This document shows positions 35,368 to 44,665 of a DNA stretch of 64,000 nt, one piece after another; position 1 is the stretch's first letter, and every line of letters starts with the position of its first letter. Position numbers and translations under genes: made by a program. Source of the stretch: Flavobacteriales bacterium 34_180_T64 (lineage in GTDB: Bacteria; Bacteroidota; Bacteroidia; Flavobacteriales; Flavobacteriaceae); contig MAAR01000013.1 in assembly GCA_002162765.1 (NCBI GenBank), positions 1 through 64,000 on the forward strand. The letters run 5' to 3'. The notes under the pieces are model-generated. The model did not search any database, was not told the DNA's origin, and worked only from the letters and a program-made list of their open reading frames with translations.

Positions 35368-36447
35368 ATGAATAAAAATTATTATGCCATTCTAATGGCT
35401 GGAGGCGTAGGTTCCAGATTTTGGCCTGTTAGCACTCAAGACTTTCCTAAACAATTTCATGATATGCTTGGGACAGGAGACACGCTTATTCAAAAGACAT
35501 TTCAACGTCTTTCAAATGTAGTTCCAAAAGAAAACATTTTTATTTTAACAAATGAACACTACAATGATTTAGTCTTTGAGCAATTGCCTGAAATTACTAA
35601 ACGTCAGGTAGTATTAGAACCTGCCATGCGAAACACAGCACCTTGTATTTTATTAGCGACTTTAAAAATCCAAAAGGAAAACCCTAATGCGGTTATGATT
35701 GTTGCACCGAGTGATCATTGGATTGAAGATGAAAGTGCTTTTAATAAAAATGTTTTAACTGCTTTCGATTTTTGTTCCTCTCATGATTCACTAATGACTT
35801 TAGGCATCCAACCAACATTTCCAAATACAGGATATGGTTATATAGAGTATAATACAGCATCAAATGATACAATTAAAACAGTAAGTCAGTTCAAAGAAAA
35901 GCCGACTTATAAAGTTGCTAAACATTATATAGAGCAAGGTAATTATTTATGGAATGCAGGCATTTTTATGTGGAGTGTAAAAAGTGTCTTAAACGCGTTT
36001 CAGAAAAATCAAATTGATCTTTTTAATTTATTTCAAAAAGGAATTGATGTCTATAATACAGCTCTTGAAGATGACTTTATTAGAGATAATTATTCCAAAG
36101 CTGAAAATATTTCGGTTGATTACGCGATTATGGAAACTTCCGATAACGTATTTGTTTTGCCCGCTGAATTTGATTGGAATGATTTAGGAACATGGGGTAG
36201 CTTATATGATAAATTGGATAAAGATTCTAGCAAAAATGCGGTTGTTAAAGCAAGGTTATTGGCTGAAGATGCTTCAGGAAATATGATTAGAACTGAGTCT
36301 GATAAAATTGTTGTTGTTGATGGCTTACAAGATTATATTATTGTCGATAAAGAGGAGGTTTTGCTAATATATCCAAAATCGAAAGAACAAGATATTAAAA
36401 CGGTGCTTCAAAATGTGAAAGACAAGTTTGGAAAAAATTATGGTTAA
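35368..36447 (+). CDS. manC: Mannose-1-phosphate guanylyltransferase
   Basis: Makes GDP-mannose from GTP and mannose-1-phosphate in the cytoplasm, feeding polysaccharide and glycoprotein synthesis. The 359-residue product has the nucleotidyltransferase signature AGGVGSRFWPVSTQDFPKQF (about 11-30), APSDHWIED, GYGYIEY, KEKP and NAGIFMW, and the left-handed helix start DYIIVDKEEVLLIYPK. It is the short form without a fused phosphomannose isomerase domain. The gene symbol is by family; substrate preference is inferred. Confidence 0.9.
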   Translation: MNKNYYAILMAGGVGSRFWPVSTQDFPKQFHDMLGTGDTLIQKTFQRLSNVVPKENIFILTNEHYNDLVFEQLPEITKRQVVLEPAMRNTAPCILLATLKIQKENPNAVMIVAPSDHWIEDESAFNKNVLTAFDFCSSHDSLMTLGIQPTFPNTGYGYIEYNTASNDTIKTVSQFKEKPTYKVAKHYIEQGNYLWNAGIFMWSVKSVLNAFQKNQIDLFNLFQKGIDVYNTALEDDFIRDNYSKAENISVDYAIMETSDNVFVLPAEFDWNDLGTWGSLYDKLDKDSSKNAVVKARLLAEDASGNMIRTESDKIVVVDGLQDYIIVDKEEVLLIYPKSKEQDIKTVLQNVKDKFGKNYG

Positions 36448-36449
36448 CT

Positions 36450-37913
36450 ATGGAAGAAAATAAATTTAATTTTTCTGAGGAAGACAAAAGCGAACGCGCT
36501 GTAGAACAATCTAAGCAAGCCGTTAAGGAAGATGCAAGAGGTTTATGGCAAAGTGTCAAATTGTTTTTTAGTAATCTTTTAGATTTTCGAGAGGATACAG
36601 ATAGAGATGCAACTGTAGAAGCAATCAAAAATGACATTCCATTCAAGGGTGCTACCGCTTGGATTTTAATCTGTTCTATTTTTGTAGCTTCTGTCGGATT
36701 AAATGCCAATTCTACTGCGGTTGTAATTGGTGCCATGTTAATTTCTCCTCTAATGGGACCAATATTAGGTATTGGTTTGTCCATCTCAATAAATGATATT
36801 GATACCTTAAAGAAATCGCTAATAAATTTGGCAACTATGATTGTCTTGAGTTTATTAACAGCATTTTTATTCTTTAAGTTTTTCCCATTAAGCGAAGATA
36901 CTTCTGAACTCTTAGGAAGAGTAAAACCCGATATTCGTGATGTTCTTATTGCTTTTTTTGGAGGCCTGGCTTTAATTATTGCACGAACCAAAAAAGGGAC
37001 TATTGCATCAGTTATTTTTGGTGTTGCAATTGCAACTGCTTTGATGCCTCCTTTATGTACTGCCGGTTATGGATTGGCAAAAGGGAATTGGGAGTATTTT
37101 GGAGGCGCTATGTATTTGTTTGCTATTAACACAATTTTTATAGCGATGGCAACATTTTTAGTGTTAAAAGTTTTACGCTTTCCAATGTTAAAATATGCAA
37201 ATTCAGCTAAGCGAAGACGAATTGCAAGATTTGCAGCATTAATAGCAATTGTTGTTATGATACCGGCAGTTTGGACGTTTATTGATGTTTTGAAGGAAAG
37301 CAATTTTAAACATGATGCGAAAAATTTTATTGCTAAGGAATTGGAAAGTCTTCCTAACGCTAATTATATTAAGAAGAATTCAACGTATACATATATTCCA
37401 AAAGGAAAGTCTATTATACAACTTGTTCCGTTTGGAACCGATGAAATAAGCGATGACACTAAAAAGTTGTTAAAGTTGAGGTTTAAGGATTACAATGCGT
37501 TGAATGAAAAGGCTGAATTAGATGTTAATCAGGTTAAAAACCGAACGATTAATAATTTAGAGTATATGGAAGAGTTACGAACAAGAGATTCTTTAGATTT
37601 AATGTCTCAGCATCAAAAAATAAGTTATTTAGAAGACCGTGTGAAAAAATTATCAAGATTAGAACGGGACCAAATTCCATTTGATGAGCTTATTAAAGAA
37701 TTGAAAATAAATTACGAAAAATTAGAGCAAATTTCATTCTCAAATGAGATACGATCAAACCTAACTGATATAGATACAATGAAAGTATTTAATGTTAAAT
37801 GGGTAGATTCTATATCGACAGATGAATCTAAAATTAAAGACAAGAATAAATTAGAAGCTTTTTTAAAGGAACGTCTTGACCTAGATACACTTGTTGTAAG
37901 GAGTTATAATTAA
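36450..37913 (+). CDS. DUF389-family multi-pass membrane protein
   Basis: The 487-residue product belongs to the DUF389 family, whose function is unknown. Residues about 65-280 hold five or six hydrophobic helices with the family motif GLNANSTAVVIGAMLISPLM followed by GPILGIGL, and later GVAIATALMPPLCTAGYGLA. The N-terminus (1-45) is charged. The last 200 residues are hydrophilic with a coiled coil (about 385-425), probably a soluble domain. It follows manC by 2 bases and so belongs to the same operon, though no functional link is evident. Confidence 0.87.
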   Translation: MEENKFNFSEEDKSERAVEQSKQAVKEDARGLWQSVKLFFSNLLDFREDTDRDATVEAIKNDIPFKGATAWILICSIFVASVGLNANSTAVVIGAMLISPLMGPILGIGLSISINDIDTLKKSLINLATMIVLSLLTAFLFFKFFPLSEDTSELLGRVKPDIRDVLIAFFGGLALIIARTKKGTIASVIFGVAIATALMPPLCTAGYGLAKGNWEYFGGAMYLFAINTIFIAMATFLVLKVLRFPMLKYANSAKRRRIARFAALIAIVVMIPAVWTFIDVLKESNFKHDAKNFIAKELESLPNANYIKKNSTYTYIPKGKSIIQLVPFGTDEISDDTKKLLKLRFKDYNALNEKAELDVNQVKNRTINNLEYMEELRTRDSLDLMSQHQKISYLEDRVKKLSRLERDQIPFDELIKELKINYEKLEQISFSNEIRSNLTDIDTMKVFNVKWVDSISTDESKIKDKNKLEAFLKERLDLDTLVVRSYN

Positions 37914-38681
37914 TTATTGGTTTTCTTCAATATACATTTTACGTACTTTTTTGAAAAGATCGGATGAGTAAACAAAATTAGTAACGGCGTCATTGTCTGT
38001 TTTAAATATAGTTTCATTCGAGCCTTCCCAGGCTTTATGACCGTCTTTTAAAAAGACTATTTTTTCGCCTATTTCCATAACTGAGTTCATATCATGAGAG
38101 TTAATAACTGTTGTGATGTTATACTCATCGGTAATTTCTTGAATCAAATTATCAATAACCATAGCCGTTTTTGGGTCCAAACCAGAATTTGGTTCATCAC
38201 AAAACAAATACTTCGGATTATTTACAATAGCGCGTGCAATGGCAACCCGCTTTTGCATACCTCCAGATGCTTCGCTAGGCATTTTGTGATGTGCATTTTC
38301 AAGATTGACGCGTTTTAAAACAAAATTCACACGGTCTTCCATTTCGCTTTTGCTTTGCTTGGTGAACATTTTTAAAGGGAACATTACATTTTCTGCAATT
38401 GTCATCGAATCAAATAAAGCACTTCCTTGAAACACCATTCCCATTTCAGCACGTAAGTTTCTTTTTTCAGCACCTGTTAATTCTGAATATATTTTACCAT
38501 CGTAAGAAATTACTCCTTCTTCTGGAGTAAATAATCCAAGAAGACACTTTAAAAAAACAGTTTTTCCCGAGCCACTTTGACCAATAACCAAACTTGTCTT
38601 GCCATTTTCAAAAGTGGTGCTTATACCTTTTAAGATATGGGCATCTCCAAACGATTTGTGAACATTGTTTACTTCTATCAT
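37914..38681 (-). CDS. ABC transporter ATP-binding protein, MlaF-like
   Basis: The ATPase of a phospholipid-type (Mla/Mce) ABC importer at the inner membrane. I chose ATG 38681 (MIEVNNVHKSFGDAHILKGI), giving 255 residues. The frame open upstream to 38741 lies inside the permease gene and has no homology. Walker A GQSGSGKT is at 34-41, the signature variant is EASGGMQKRVAIARA, and Walker B is FCDEPNSGLDP. The start overlaps the permease stop as TAATG. No MlaD substrate-binding gene adjoins. Confidence 0.92.
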   Translation of the reverse strand: MIEVNNVHKSFGDAHILKGISTTFENGKTSLVIGQSGSGKTVFLKCLLGLFTPEEGVISYDGKIYSELTGAEKRNLRAEMGMVFQGSALFDSMTIAENVMFPLKMFTKQSKSEMEDRVNFVLKRVNLENAHHKMPSEASGGMQKRVAIARAIVNNPKYLFCDEPNSGLDPKTAMVIDNLIQEITDEYNITTVINSHDMNSVMEIGEKIVFLKDGHKAWEGSNETIFKTDNDAVTNFVYSSDLFKKVRKMYIEENQ

Positions 38682-39418
38682 TAACTCAGTAGCATTTGTG
38701 TTAATATATAATTTAAAAGAATAATCATGACACTTGTCCAAACAAAAGACGTCGTACTTGCTTTTCCAACTTCTAAGGCGCCGCCTTTCATATAGAATCC
38801 ATAGAAAGAAGGTATTGTAGCTAATAAAAATGCAAATACAAAAGTTTTAATAAAAGCATATATGATGTGAAATGGAATAAAATCCATTTGAACACCTGTG
38901 ATATAATCTTCTAATGTGCTAAAGCCACCATAAACACAGGCTGCCATTCCTCCAAGAACGCCTAAAAACATTGCTATGGAAATTACAAATGGATATAACA
39001 TTAATGCTATGAACTTTGGGAAAACCAAATAATTTAAGGCATTAATTCCCATAACCTCTAGGGCGTCAATCTGCTCTGTGACTCTCATAGTTCCAATACT
39101 CGATGTAATAAAAGAACCAACTTTTCCTGCCATAATAATAGAAATAAACGTTGGTGCAAATTCCAAAATAACAGATTGCCGTGTTGCAAAACCAACTAAA
39201 TATTTTGGTATTAAAGGATTACTAATATTTAGCGCAGTCTGAATGGTTACAACACCACCTACAAAAAAAGATATAAATGCAACGATCCCTAATGAGCCAA
39301 TGATTAAATCATCTATGTCTTTCAAAATTAATGTTCGCATAACTGACCACTTGGTAGGTTTACGAAACATTTCTGCAATCATTAAAAAATATGCACCAAT
39401 ATTATGAAGGTATGTCAT
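38681..39418 (-). CDS. ABC transporter permease, MlaE family
   Basis: The inner-membrane permease of an Mla/Mce lipid transporter. The product is 245 residues from ATG 39418; the frame also opens at a TTG two codons earlier. Five hydrophobic helices and the family motifs FATRQSVILEFAPTFISIIM, AGKVGSFITSSIGTMRVTEQ and IDALEVMGINALNYLVFPK are visible. The one-base overlap with the ATPase gene couples the two. Lipid substrate and direction are inferred from the family only. Confidence 0.93.
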   Translation of the reverse strand: MTYLHNIGAYFLMIAEMFRKPTKWSVMRTLILKDIDDLIIGSLGIVAFISFFVGGVVTIQTALNISNPLIPKYLVGFATRQSVILEFAPTFISIIMAGKVGSFITSSIGTMRVTEQIDALEVMGINALNYLVFPKFIALMLYPFVISIAMFLGVLGGMAACVYGGFSTLEDYITGVQMDFIPFHIIYAFIKTFVFAFLLATIPSFYGFYMKGGALEVGKASTTSFVWTSVMIILLNYILTQMLLS

Positions 39419-39498
39419 AGTCAATTTTGTTAGTGCTAAAGTAAAAAAAACTTGCTGGTATTTTACTTTTAATTTAAATTATGATGCCTTTAAATATG

Positions 39499-39506
39499 TA
39501 TTTTTG
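39499..39506 (+). promoter_or_regulatory. -7 box before the PafA-type phosphatase
   Basis: TATTTTTG matches TAnnTTTG, 24 bases before ATG 39531. No TTG is seen at the expected upstream spacing. Confidence 0.45.
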
Positions 39507-39530
39507 ATGAACCGAAATAAAAAGATCTAA

Positions 39531-41213
39531 ATGAAAAATATAGTTTCACTTTTATTAATCCTATTTATAGGAGTTTCCAGTAAAGCACAAGACATAGATG
39601 TTGAAAATATCATACTTAATAAGGTGGCTCTTGATTCTAAACCTAAATTGATTGTAGGAATTGTAGTAGATCAAATGCGTTACGATTATCTAACACGTTT
39701 TTATAATCGATTTGGAGATGGTGGATTTAAACGCATGGTTAATGAAGGATATAATTGTAGAAATAATCATTTCAATTATATCCCAACAAAAACTGGACCG
39801 GGTCATGCTTCAATTTTTACGGGAACAACCCCAAAATATCATGGTGTAATTGGAAATGACTGGTTTGATAAGGAATTGAAACGAAACGTTAACTGCGTGG
39901 AAGATGAATCTGTTAATCCTCTTGGAACGGCAAGTAATGATGGTAAAAAATCACCACAATGGATGTTATCCACAACCTTTGCAGATGAAAACAGACTATT
40001 TACACAAATGCGTGGTAAAACTATTGGAATTTCTATTAAACATAGAGGTGCTATTTTGTCCGCTGGTCATTCGGCAAATGCAGCCTATTGGTTAGACTAT
40101 GATCATGATGGAAATGGGAACTGGATTTCGAGTTCCTTTTATATGAAGGACTTACCGCAATGGGTGAAAGATTTTAATATATCAAAAATTACTGAGTCTT
40201 ATTTTAAAGAGTGGAATACCTTATACAATATAGATTCCTATACTGAAAGTGGGAGTGATTTAAATAACTATGAGAGAATATTTAAAGGAAAAGAAAGAGC
40301 AACGTTTCCATATGATCTTGAGAAATTAAAACGTTTAAATGGGAATTATAAAATCATCGCTGAATCTCCTTTTGGGAATAGTCTAACCACAGATTTTGCA
40401 CTAAAAGCAATTGAAGCTGAAGGATTAGGAAAAGATGATTTTACTGATGTTTTAACAGTGAGTTATTCGAGTACCGATAAAGTGGGACATGATTTCGGGC
40501 CTAATTCCGTAGAAGTTGAAGACACATATTTACGACTAGATCTAGAATTAGAACGTCTTTTTAAGGCACTAGACAAGAAAGTTGGTAAAGGTGAATATAC
40601 AGTGTTTTTAACAGCAGATCACGCAGCGCCTAATGCACCCGCGTTTTTGCAATCTCATAACATACCTTCTGGTCTTTTTGACCTTAGTGCGATGTTAAAT
40701 GACATGAATAGTTACTTGCAACAAAAATACGGAGTTGCAAATATTTTGTTGAGTAGAATAAATAATCAATTATATTTTGATTATCAAAAACTAGACGATC
40801 ATCAATTAGATATGAAGTCCTTAAAAAAAGAAATCTCGAAAGAACTTTTAAAATATAAATTGATTGATAAAGTGTATTTAACCTCAGAAATCAATCATTT
40901 TGAAGGACCTGACGGTCATCTTGAGACCTTGTTGAAAAATGGTCATAATCAAAAACGATCAGGAGATGTTTTATTCACATTTAATCCGGCTGTTTTTAAA
41001 GATACTCCTTGGAACAGGAAAGGAACGGACCATCACTCGGGGTTTTCTTATGACACGCATGTACCGCTATTGTTTTTCGGTAAAGGTATTGTAAATGGTG
41101 AAACGCTTCAAAGAACCGAAATTGTCGATATTGCTCCTACAATTTCTGCACTATTAAATATTAGTTTTCCAAATGCTTTTACAGGTAAGCCTTTAGATTT
41201 TGTTTTAGATTAA
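39531..41213 (+). CDS. pafA: PafA-type alkaline phosphatase
   Basis: A periplasmic phosphomonoesterase that releases phosphate from organic esters. The 560-residue product has a signal peptide (1-20, ending SSKAQ). Residues known for the Elizabethkingia PafA active site align at a near-constant offset: metal ligand D47 (VVDQMRYDY), nucleophile T88 (IPTKTGPGH), N109 (IGND), K170 and R172 (SIKHRGA). The later ligands are in STDKVGHDFGPNS and LTADHAAPN, then DHHSGFSYDTHVPL. The nuclease gene follows 3 bases later, which suggests joint phosphate scavenging from nucleic acid. Confidence 0.92.
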   Translation: MKNIVSLLLILFIGVSSKAQDIDVENIILNKVALDSKPKLIVGIVVDQMRYDYLTRFYNRFGDGGFKRMVNEGYNCRNNHFNYIPTKTGPGHASIFTGTTPKYHGVIGNDWFDKELKRNVNCVEDESVNPLGTASNDGKKSPQWMLSTTFADENRLFTQMRGKTIGISIKHRGAILSAGHSANAAYWLDYDHDGNGNWISSSFYMKDLPQWVKDFNISKITESYFKEWNTLYNIDSYTESGSDLNNYERIFKGKERATFPYDLEKLKRLNGNYKIIAESPFGNSLTTDFALKAIEAEGLGKDDFTDVLTVSYSSTDKVGHDFGPNSVEVEDTYLRLDLELERLFKALDKKVGKGEYTVFLTADHAAPNAPAFLQSHNIPSGLFDLSAMLNDMNSYLQQKYGVANILLSRINNQLYFDYQKLDDHQLDMKSLKKEISKELLKYKLIDKVYLTSEINHFEGPDGHLETLLKNGHNQKRSGDVLFTFNPAVFKDTPWNRKGTDHHSGFSYDTHVPLLFFGKGIVNGETLQRTEIVDIAPTISALLNISFPNAFTGKPLDFVLD

Positions 41214-41216
41214 TAT

Positions 41217-42026
41217 ATGAACAAAAGAACGCTTTATTCTATTATAGCTATTCTAATCGTTTTAGGAGTATATGGATATGAGCATTTTTTAAATGAGGAT
41301 GAAAAAGCGGAGGTAATTCGAAATGGAGAAAATGCTAAGGGCGAAACCAATGAATATTTCCTGCCAACTAGTACTACTGGACAAATTGTGCATCATGAAG
41401 GCTATTCGTTGTCTTATAGCGAACCACATGAACAAGCAGAATGGGTGGCCTATGAATTAAAAAAGGCGCATTTATCAAATACTAATTTTAAGCGACCATA
41501 TTTTGAAATTGACAAGTCCGTTAAAACTGGAGCTGCACATTGGAGAAGCTATAAAAAATCGGGTTATGATCGTGGGCATTTATGTCCGGCAGGAGATCGG
41601 AAATATAGTCGGGAGCGACATGATGAAACTTTTTTAACCAGTAATATTAGTCCGCAGAAACACGATTTTAATTCAGGGATTTGGAATTCACTTGAACAGA
41701 AAGTAAGATATTGGGCGAATGAATATGACGGTGTATTTGTAGTGACTGGTGGTGTTTTAATAAAAGGGCTAGGGACAATTGGAGAGGAAGAGGTTTCAGT
41801 TCCAAAGCAGTTTTACAAAGTGTTAATTGATATTAATTCTGGAAATCCCAAAATGATTGCGTTTTTGATGCCTCATGAAAATTCTAGTCTACCATTGTAT
41901 GAATTTGTAGTTTCAGTTGATGTAGTTGAAGCTCTGACAGGTATTAATTTCTTTTCAGAGTTAGATGATGTAATTGAAACTAAACTCGAAGCATCTTCTA
42001 GTTATAAAGGCTGGAGTTTTAATTAA
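41217..42026 (+). CDS. DNA/RNA non-specific endonuclease
   Basis: A beta-beta-alpha metal nuclease. The 269-residue product starts with a hydrophobic segment (about 5-20), a signal peptide or membrane anchor. The active-site motif DRGH (118-121) sits in GYDRGHLCPAGDRKYS. The metal-binding Asn region TFLTSNISPQKHDFNSGIWN follows, as in the family. Placed 3 bases after the phosphatase, it may be secreted to degrade nucleic acids whose nucleotides the phosphatase then cleaves (inference). It ends overlapping by 8 bases the convergent glycosyltransferase. Confidence 0.92.
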   Translation: MNKRTLYSIIAILIVLGVYGYEHFLNEDEKAEVIRNGENAKGETNEYFLPTSTTGQIVHHEGYSLSYSEPHEQAEWVAYELKKAHLSNTNFKRPYFEIDKSVKTGAAHWRSYKKSGYDRGHLCPAGDRKYSRERHDETFLTSNISPQKHDFNSGIWNSLEQKVRYWANEYDGVFVVTGGVLIKGLGTIGEEEVSVPKQFYKVLIDINSGNPKMIAFLMPHENSSLPLYEFVVSVDVVEALTGINFFSELDDVIETKLEASSSYKGWSFN

Positions 42027-42867
42027 ATAGACTTAGCATGCCTTTCCATCTTAATTGTCTAATAAATTGGCCTTGCTCTTTAGTTACTAAATATTCAATT
42101 CTGTTTTTTTTAGCCAGAAAATAGCCTTTGATATAATTTTCAAATAATTTGAAACTTCCTTTCTTGTAGGCTAATTTCACGGCGGAAATAAAGGTAATGA
42201 TAAATCCATACCTCATTTTATACATGGCTTCACCTTGAAGGTATTTTGAGCTATGATTATAATTCATACCAGTAGGTTTTAAATGCTTAACGTGTAAGGA
42301 TTCATCAGTACAAATGGCCCAGCCATAATATTTAGCAAGTAATTCATCAACGGTATCCCAACCCATGGATCGTTTTAGGCCGCAGATCTCTACAAAGCAT
42401 TCTTTTTTGTAAGCTTTTAAGGCACCACGTATATGATCTTTTCGTGTAAGGTTCTCTAATACCCATTCATTGTTATATTCGATATAGCAAAATCCCGAAG
42501 CCATTCCAAGCTTATTATTTTCAGAGAAATGAGAGGAAAGCTGTTCCAAATAAGTAGTTGGAAATATTAAATCGGCATCAAACTTGCAGATAATATCATA
42601 GTTTTCATCTAATGTATCAAAGCCTTTATAAAATGCATTTATGATTTTTGAGCCTGGTAGATGCTCGTTTGAAGAGGTAGCGTTTACAATGCTTAACCAG
42701 TCATGTTTTTCAATATAAGCTTCAATAATCTCCTGAGTATCATCAGTCGAATTGTCGTTAACTACAACAACTTTTTTTGGGAGAAGTGTTTGTTGAGCCA
42801 ATGAATCTAAAGTTTGAGCAATAGAATTTTGTTCGTTATGTGCTGGTATGACAATATAAAAATTCAA
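42019..42867 (-). CDS. Family 2 glycosyltransferase
   Basis: The 282-residue GT-A enzyme starts FYIVIPAHNEQNSIAQTLDS. It has VVNDNSTDDT and the metal-binding CKFDADLIFP (DxD). RSMGWDTVDELLAKYYGW corresponds to the acceptor/ED loop. There are no membrane helices, so it is cytoplasmic or peripheral. It is the last gene of a minus-strand trio with a methyltransferase and a KAS III-like enzyme. Donor and acceptor are unknown. Confidence 0.9.
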   Translation of the reverse strand: MNFYIVIPAHNEQNSIAQTLDSLAQQTLLPKKVVVVNDNSTDDTQEIIEAYIEKHDWLSIVNATSSNEHLPGSKIINAFYKGFDTLDENYDIICKFDADLIFPTTYLEQLSSHFSENNKLGMASGFCYIEYNNEWVLENLTRKDHIRGALKAYKKECFVEICGLKRSMGWDTVDELLAKYYGWAICTDESLHVKHLKPTGMNYNHSSKYLQGEAMYKMRYGFIITFISAVKLAYKKGSFKLFENYIKGYFLAKKNRIEYLVTKEQGQFIRQLRWKGMLSLFN

Positions 42868-42892
42868 AATAGCAAAGACGTATTAGTAATAG

Positions 42893-43414
42893 TTAAACTC
42901 GTTCGGCATAAACAATATAATATCTTGGAGTAAACCACCTGAAAATTGGACGTATTCCTATTTTCTTAGTAGGATTTGTCCATTTTTGTCTGGCTTTTAT
43001 TTTCCATCCAGCTTTTTCTAAAAGCCAATCAAATTGCCAATCTTCAAATTCATGATAGTGTCTATCTCGCATATCGGTCTTGCTTCTGTAGGCTGATGCA
43101 AACCAAAGTTTTAAGGGAACACTTGCTACAATTTTTTGGGCTTTGATATTTTGTAAAACAGTAAACGGAGATAAAAGATGTTCAAATATTTCAAAAGCAG
43201 TAACAACATCTGCATTTGAGGAAGTTATAATAGTTGTATCTACATCTAGATCTTCTCCTAATGTATTCGACACCACATAACCTTCTTGAATCATGATTTT
43301 GGTAAACGGATTTTCTACGCCTAAATCTAATATAGGTTCTTTATTTGAAATATGAGTTTTAAGGAATTCAATAGTATGTTTGAATCGCTTGTTAGGATAG
43401 CTACTTTCGTACAT
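42893..43414 (-). CDS. Class I SAM-dependent methyltransferase
   Basis: The 173-residue product has the SAM-binding start EPILDLGVENPFTKIM, DLDVDTTII, and the post-I segment SNADVVTAFEIFEHLLSPF. It is short for the fold, and lacks a long C-terminal half apart from HEFEDWQFDWLLEKAGWKI. It lies 25 bases upstream of the glycosyltransferase and 27 downstream of the KAS III-like gene. Its substrate cannot be named. Confidence 0.82.
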   Translation of the reverse strand: MYESSYPNKRFKHTIEFLKTHISNKEPILDLGVENPFTKIMIQEGYVVSNTLGEDLDVDTTIITSSNADVVTAFEIFEHLLSPFTVLQNIKAQKIVASVPLKLWFASAYRSKTDMRDRHYHEFEDWQFDWLLEKAGWKIKARQKWTNPTKKIGIRPIFRWFTPRYYIVYAERV

Positions 43415-43441
43415 TAGATCAATTCAACTTAAATTTCGACG

Positions 43442-44500
43442 TTAATACTTGTAGATAATGGCATTAATATTCATTCCAGCTCCAACACTTGCAAACATAA
43501 TGACATCACCTTCTTTTATGTCATGACCTTCAAGTTCTCCTTTTAAAATAAGATCGAATAAAGTAGGAACTGTTGCTACACTAGAATTACCTAATTTATT
43601 AATTGTCATTGGCATAATGCCTTCAGGCATTTTCATATTGTATAACTTGTAGAATCGTTGAACGATGGCTTCATCCATCTTTTCGTTTGCCTGATGTATT
43701 AATATTTTCTTTAAATCACCAATGTTATATCCACTATTGTCAAGACAAGTTTTCATTGCGGTAGGCACATTAATTAAAGCAAACTCATAAATCTTTCTAC
43801 CATACATTTTTATATATCTACGCTTATCGGTAATGTCTGGATGGTTGGTTTCGCCAAAATAAATGAAGTGCGATTCATCTAATGCATAGGTTGCACTTTC
43901 ATGCGAAATTATGCCGCCTTCATCTGAAACTTCTTCCACAACTACAGCTCCTGCACCATCGCTATATATCATAGAATCTCTATCATGTTTGTCTACAACA
44001 CGTGATAAGGTTTCGGCACCAATAACTAAACATTTTTTTGCAATTCCTGATTTAATAAATGCATTTGCCTGAATAACGGCTTCATTCCAGCCGGGACAGC
44101 CAAAAAGGACATCATAAGCAACGCTTTTAGGGTTTTTAATTCCCAGAAGACGTTTTACTCTCGAAGCTACGCTGGGTACTGTATCGCTTTGTTCGGCATC
44201 ATGTTTTACATCTCCATAATTATGTGCTACTATTATATAGTCTAAATCTTCTTGATTAATTTGAGCATTTTCAATTGCCTTTTGAGCAGCAAAAAAAGCA
44301 ATATCAGAATTTAAATAGGTGTCTTTGACATAGCGTCTTTCTCCAATACCTGTAATTGCTTTAAACTTTTCTACAATAACTTCATTTGAATTATTGATAG
44401 AAGATCCATCGGCATTTAAAAATTCATGCTTATAAAAGTCTTCATTTTTTTCAATGCAACTTGGAATATAGCTTCCTGTTCCTGTGATTTTGACTGCCAT
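43442..44500 (-). CDS. 3-oxoacyl-ACP synthase III (KAS III)-like enzyme
   Basis: A thiolase-fold condensing enzyme of 352 residues with a complete Cys-His-Asn triad: C135 in VLFGCPGWNEAV, H269 in ILIHQANEKMDE and N305 in KLGNSSVATVPT. MIYSDGAGAVVVEE is the usual glycine-rich stretch. The sequence around the Cys (FGCPGW rather than ACAGF) and the position beside a methyltransferase and glycosyltransferase differ from housekeeping FabH. A role in a special lipid or natural product is possible but is inference. Confidence 0.88.
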   Translation of the reverse strand: MAVKITGTGSYIPSCIEKNEDFYKHEFLNADGSSINNSNEVIVEKFKAITGIGERRYVKDTYLNSDIAFFAAQKAIENAQINQEDLDYIIVAHNYGDVKHDAEQSDTVPSVASRVKRLLGIKNPKSVAYDVLFGCPGWNEAVIQANAFIKSGIAKKCLVIGAETLSRVVDKHDRDSMIYSDGAGAVVVEEVSDEGGIISHESATYALDESHFIYFGETNHPDITDKRRYIKMYGRKIYEFALINVPTAMKTCLDNSGYNIGDLKKILIHQANEKMDEAIVQRFYKLYNMKMPEGIMPMTINKLGNSSVATVPTLFDLILKGELEGHDIKEGDVIMFASVGAGMNINAIIYKY

Positions 44501-44625
44501 TTGCTATTCGTTATTAGTCTTAATACTAAAGTAATTAATAAAGTGATTTGTAGGTCTAATTTTATCAATTAATTGAACATTTTTAGCAGATTCCTATTAA
44601 TTAGGAGTCAAACTAAAAATATACT

Positions 44626-44658
44626 AATAAAAAGCCCGCAATTGATGGGCTTTTTATT
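44626..44658 (-). terminator. Terminator after gcvP
   Basis: A 12-bp perfect stem AATAAAAAGCCC / GGGCTTTTTATT with a 9-base loop and A/T flanks lies 8 bases past the gcvP stop on the minus strand. Confidence 0.85.
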
Positions 44659-44665
44659 AAATAAA

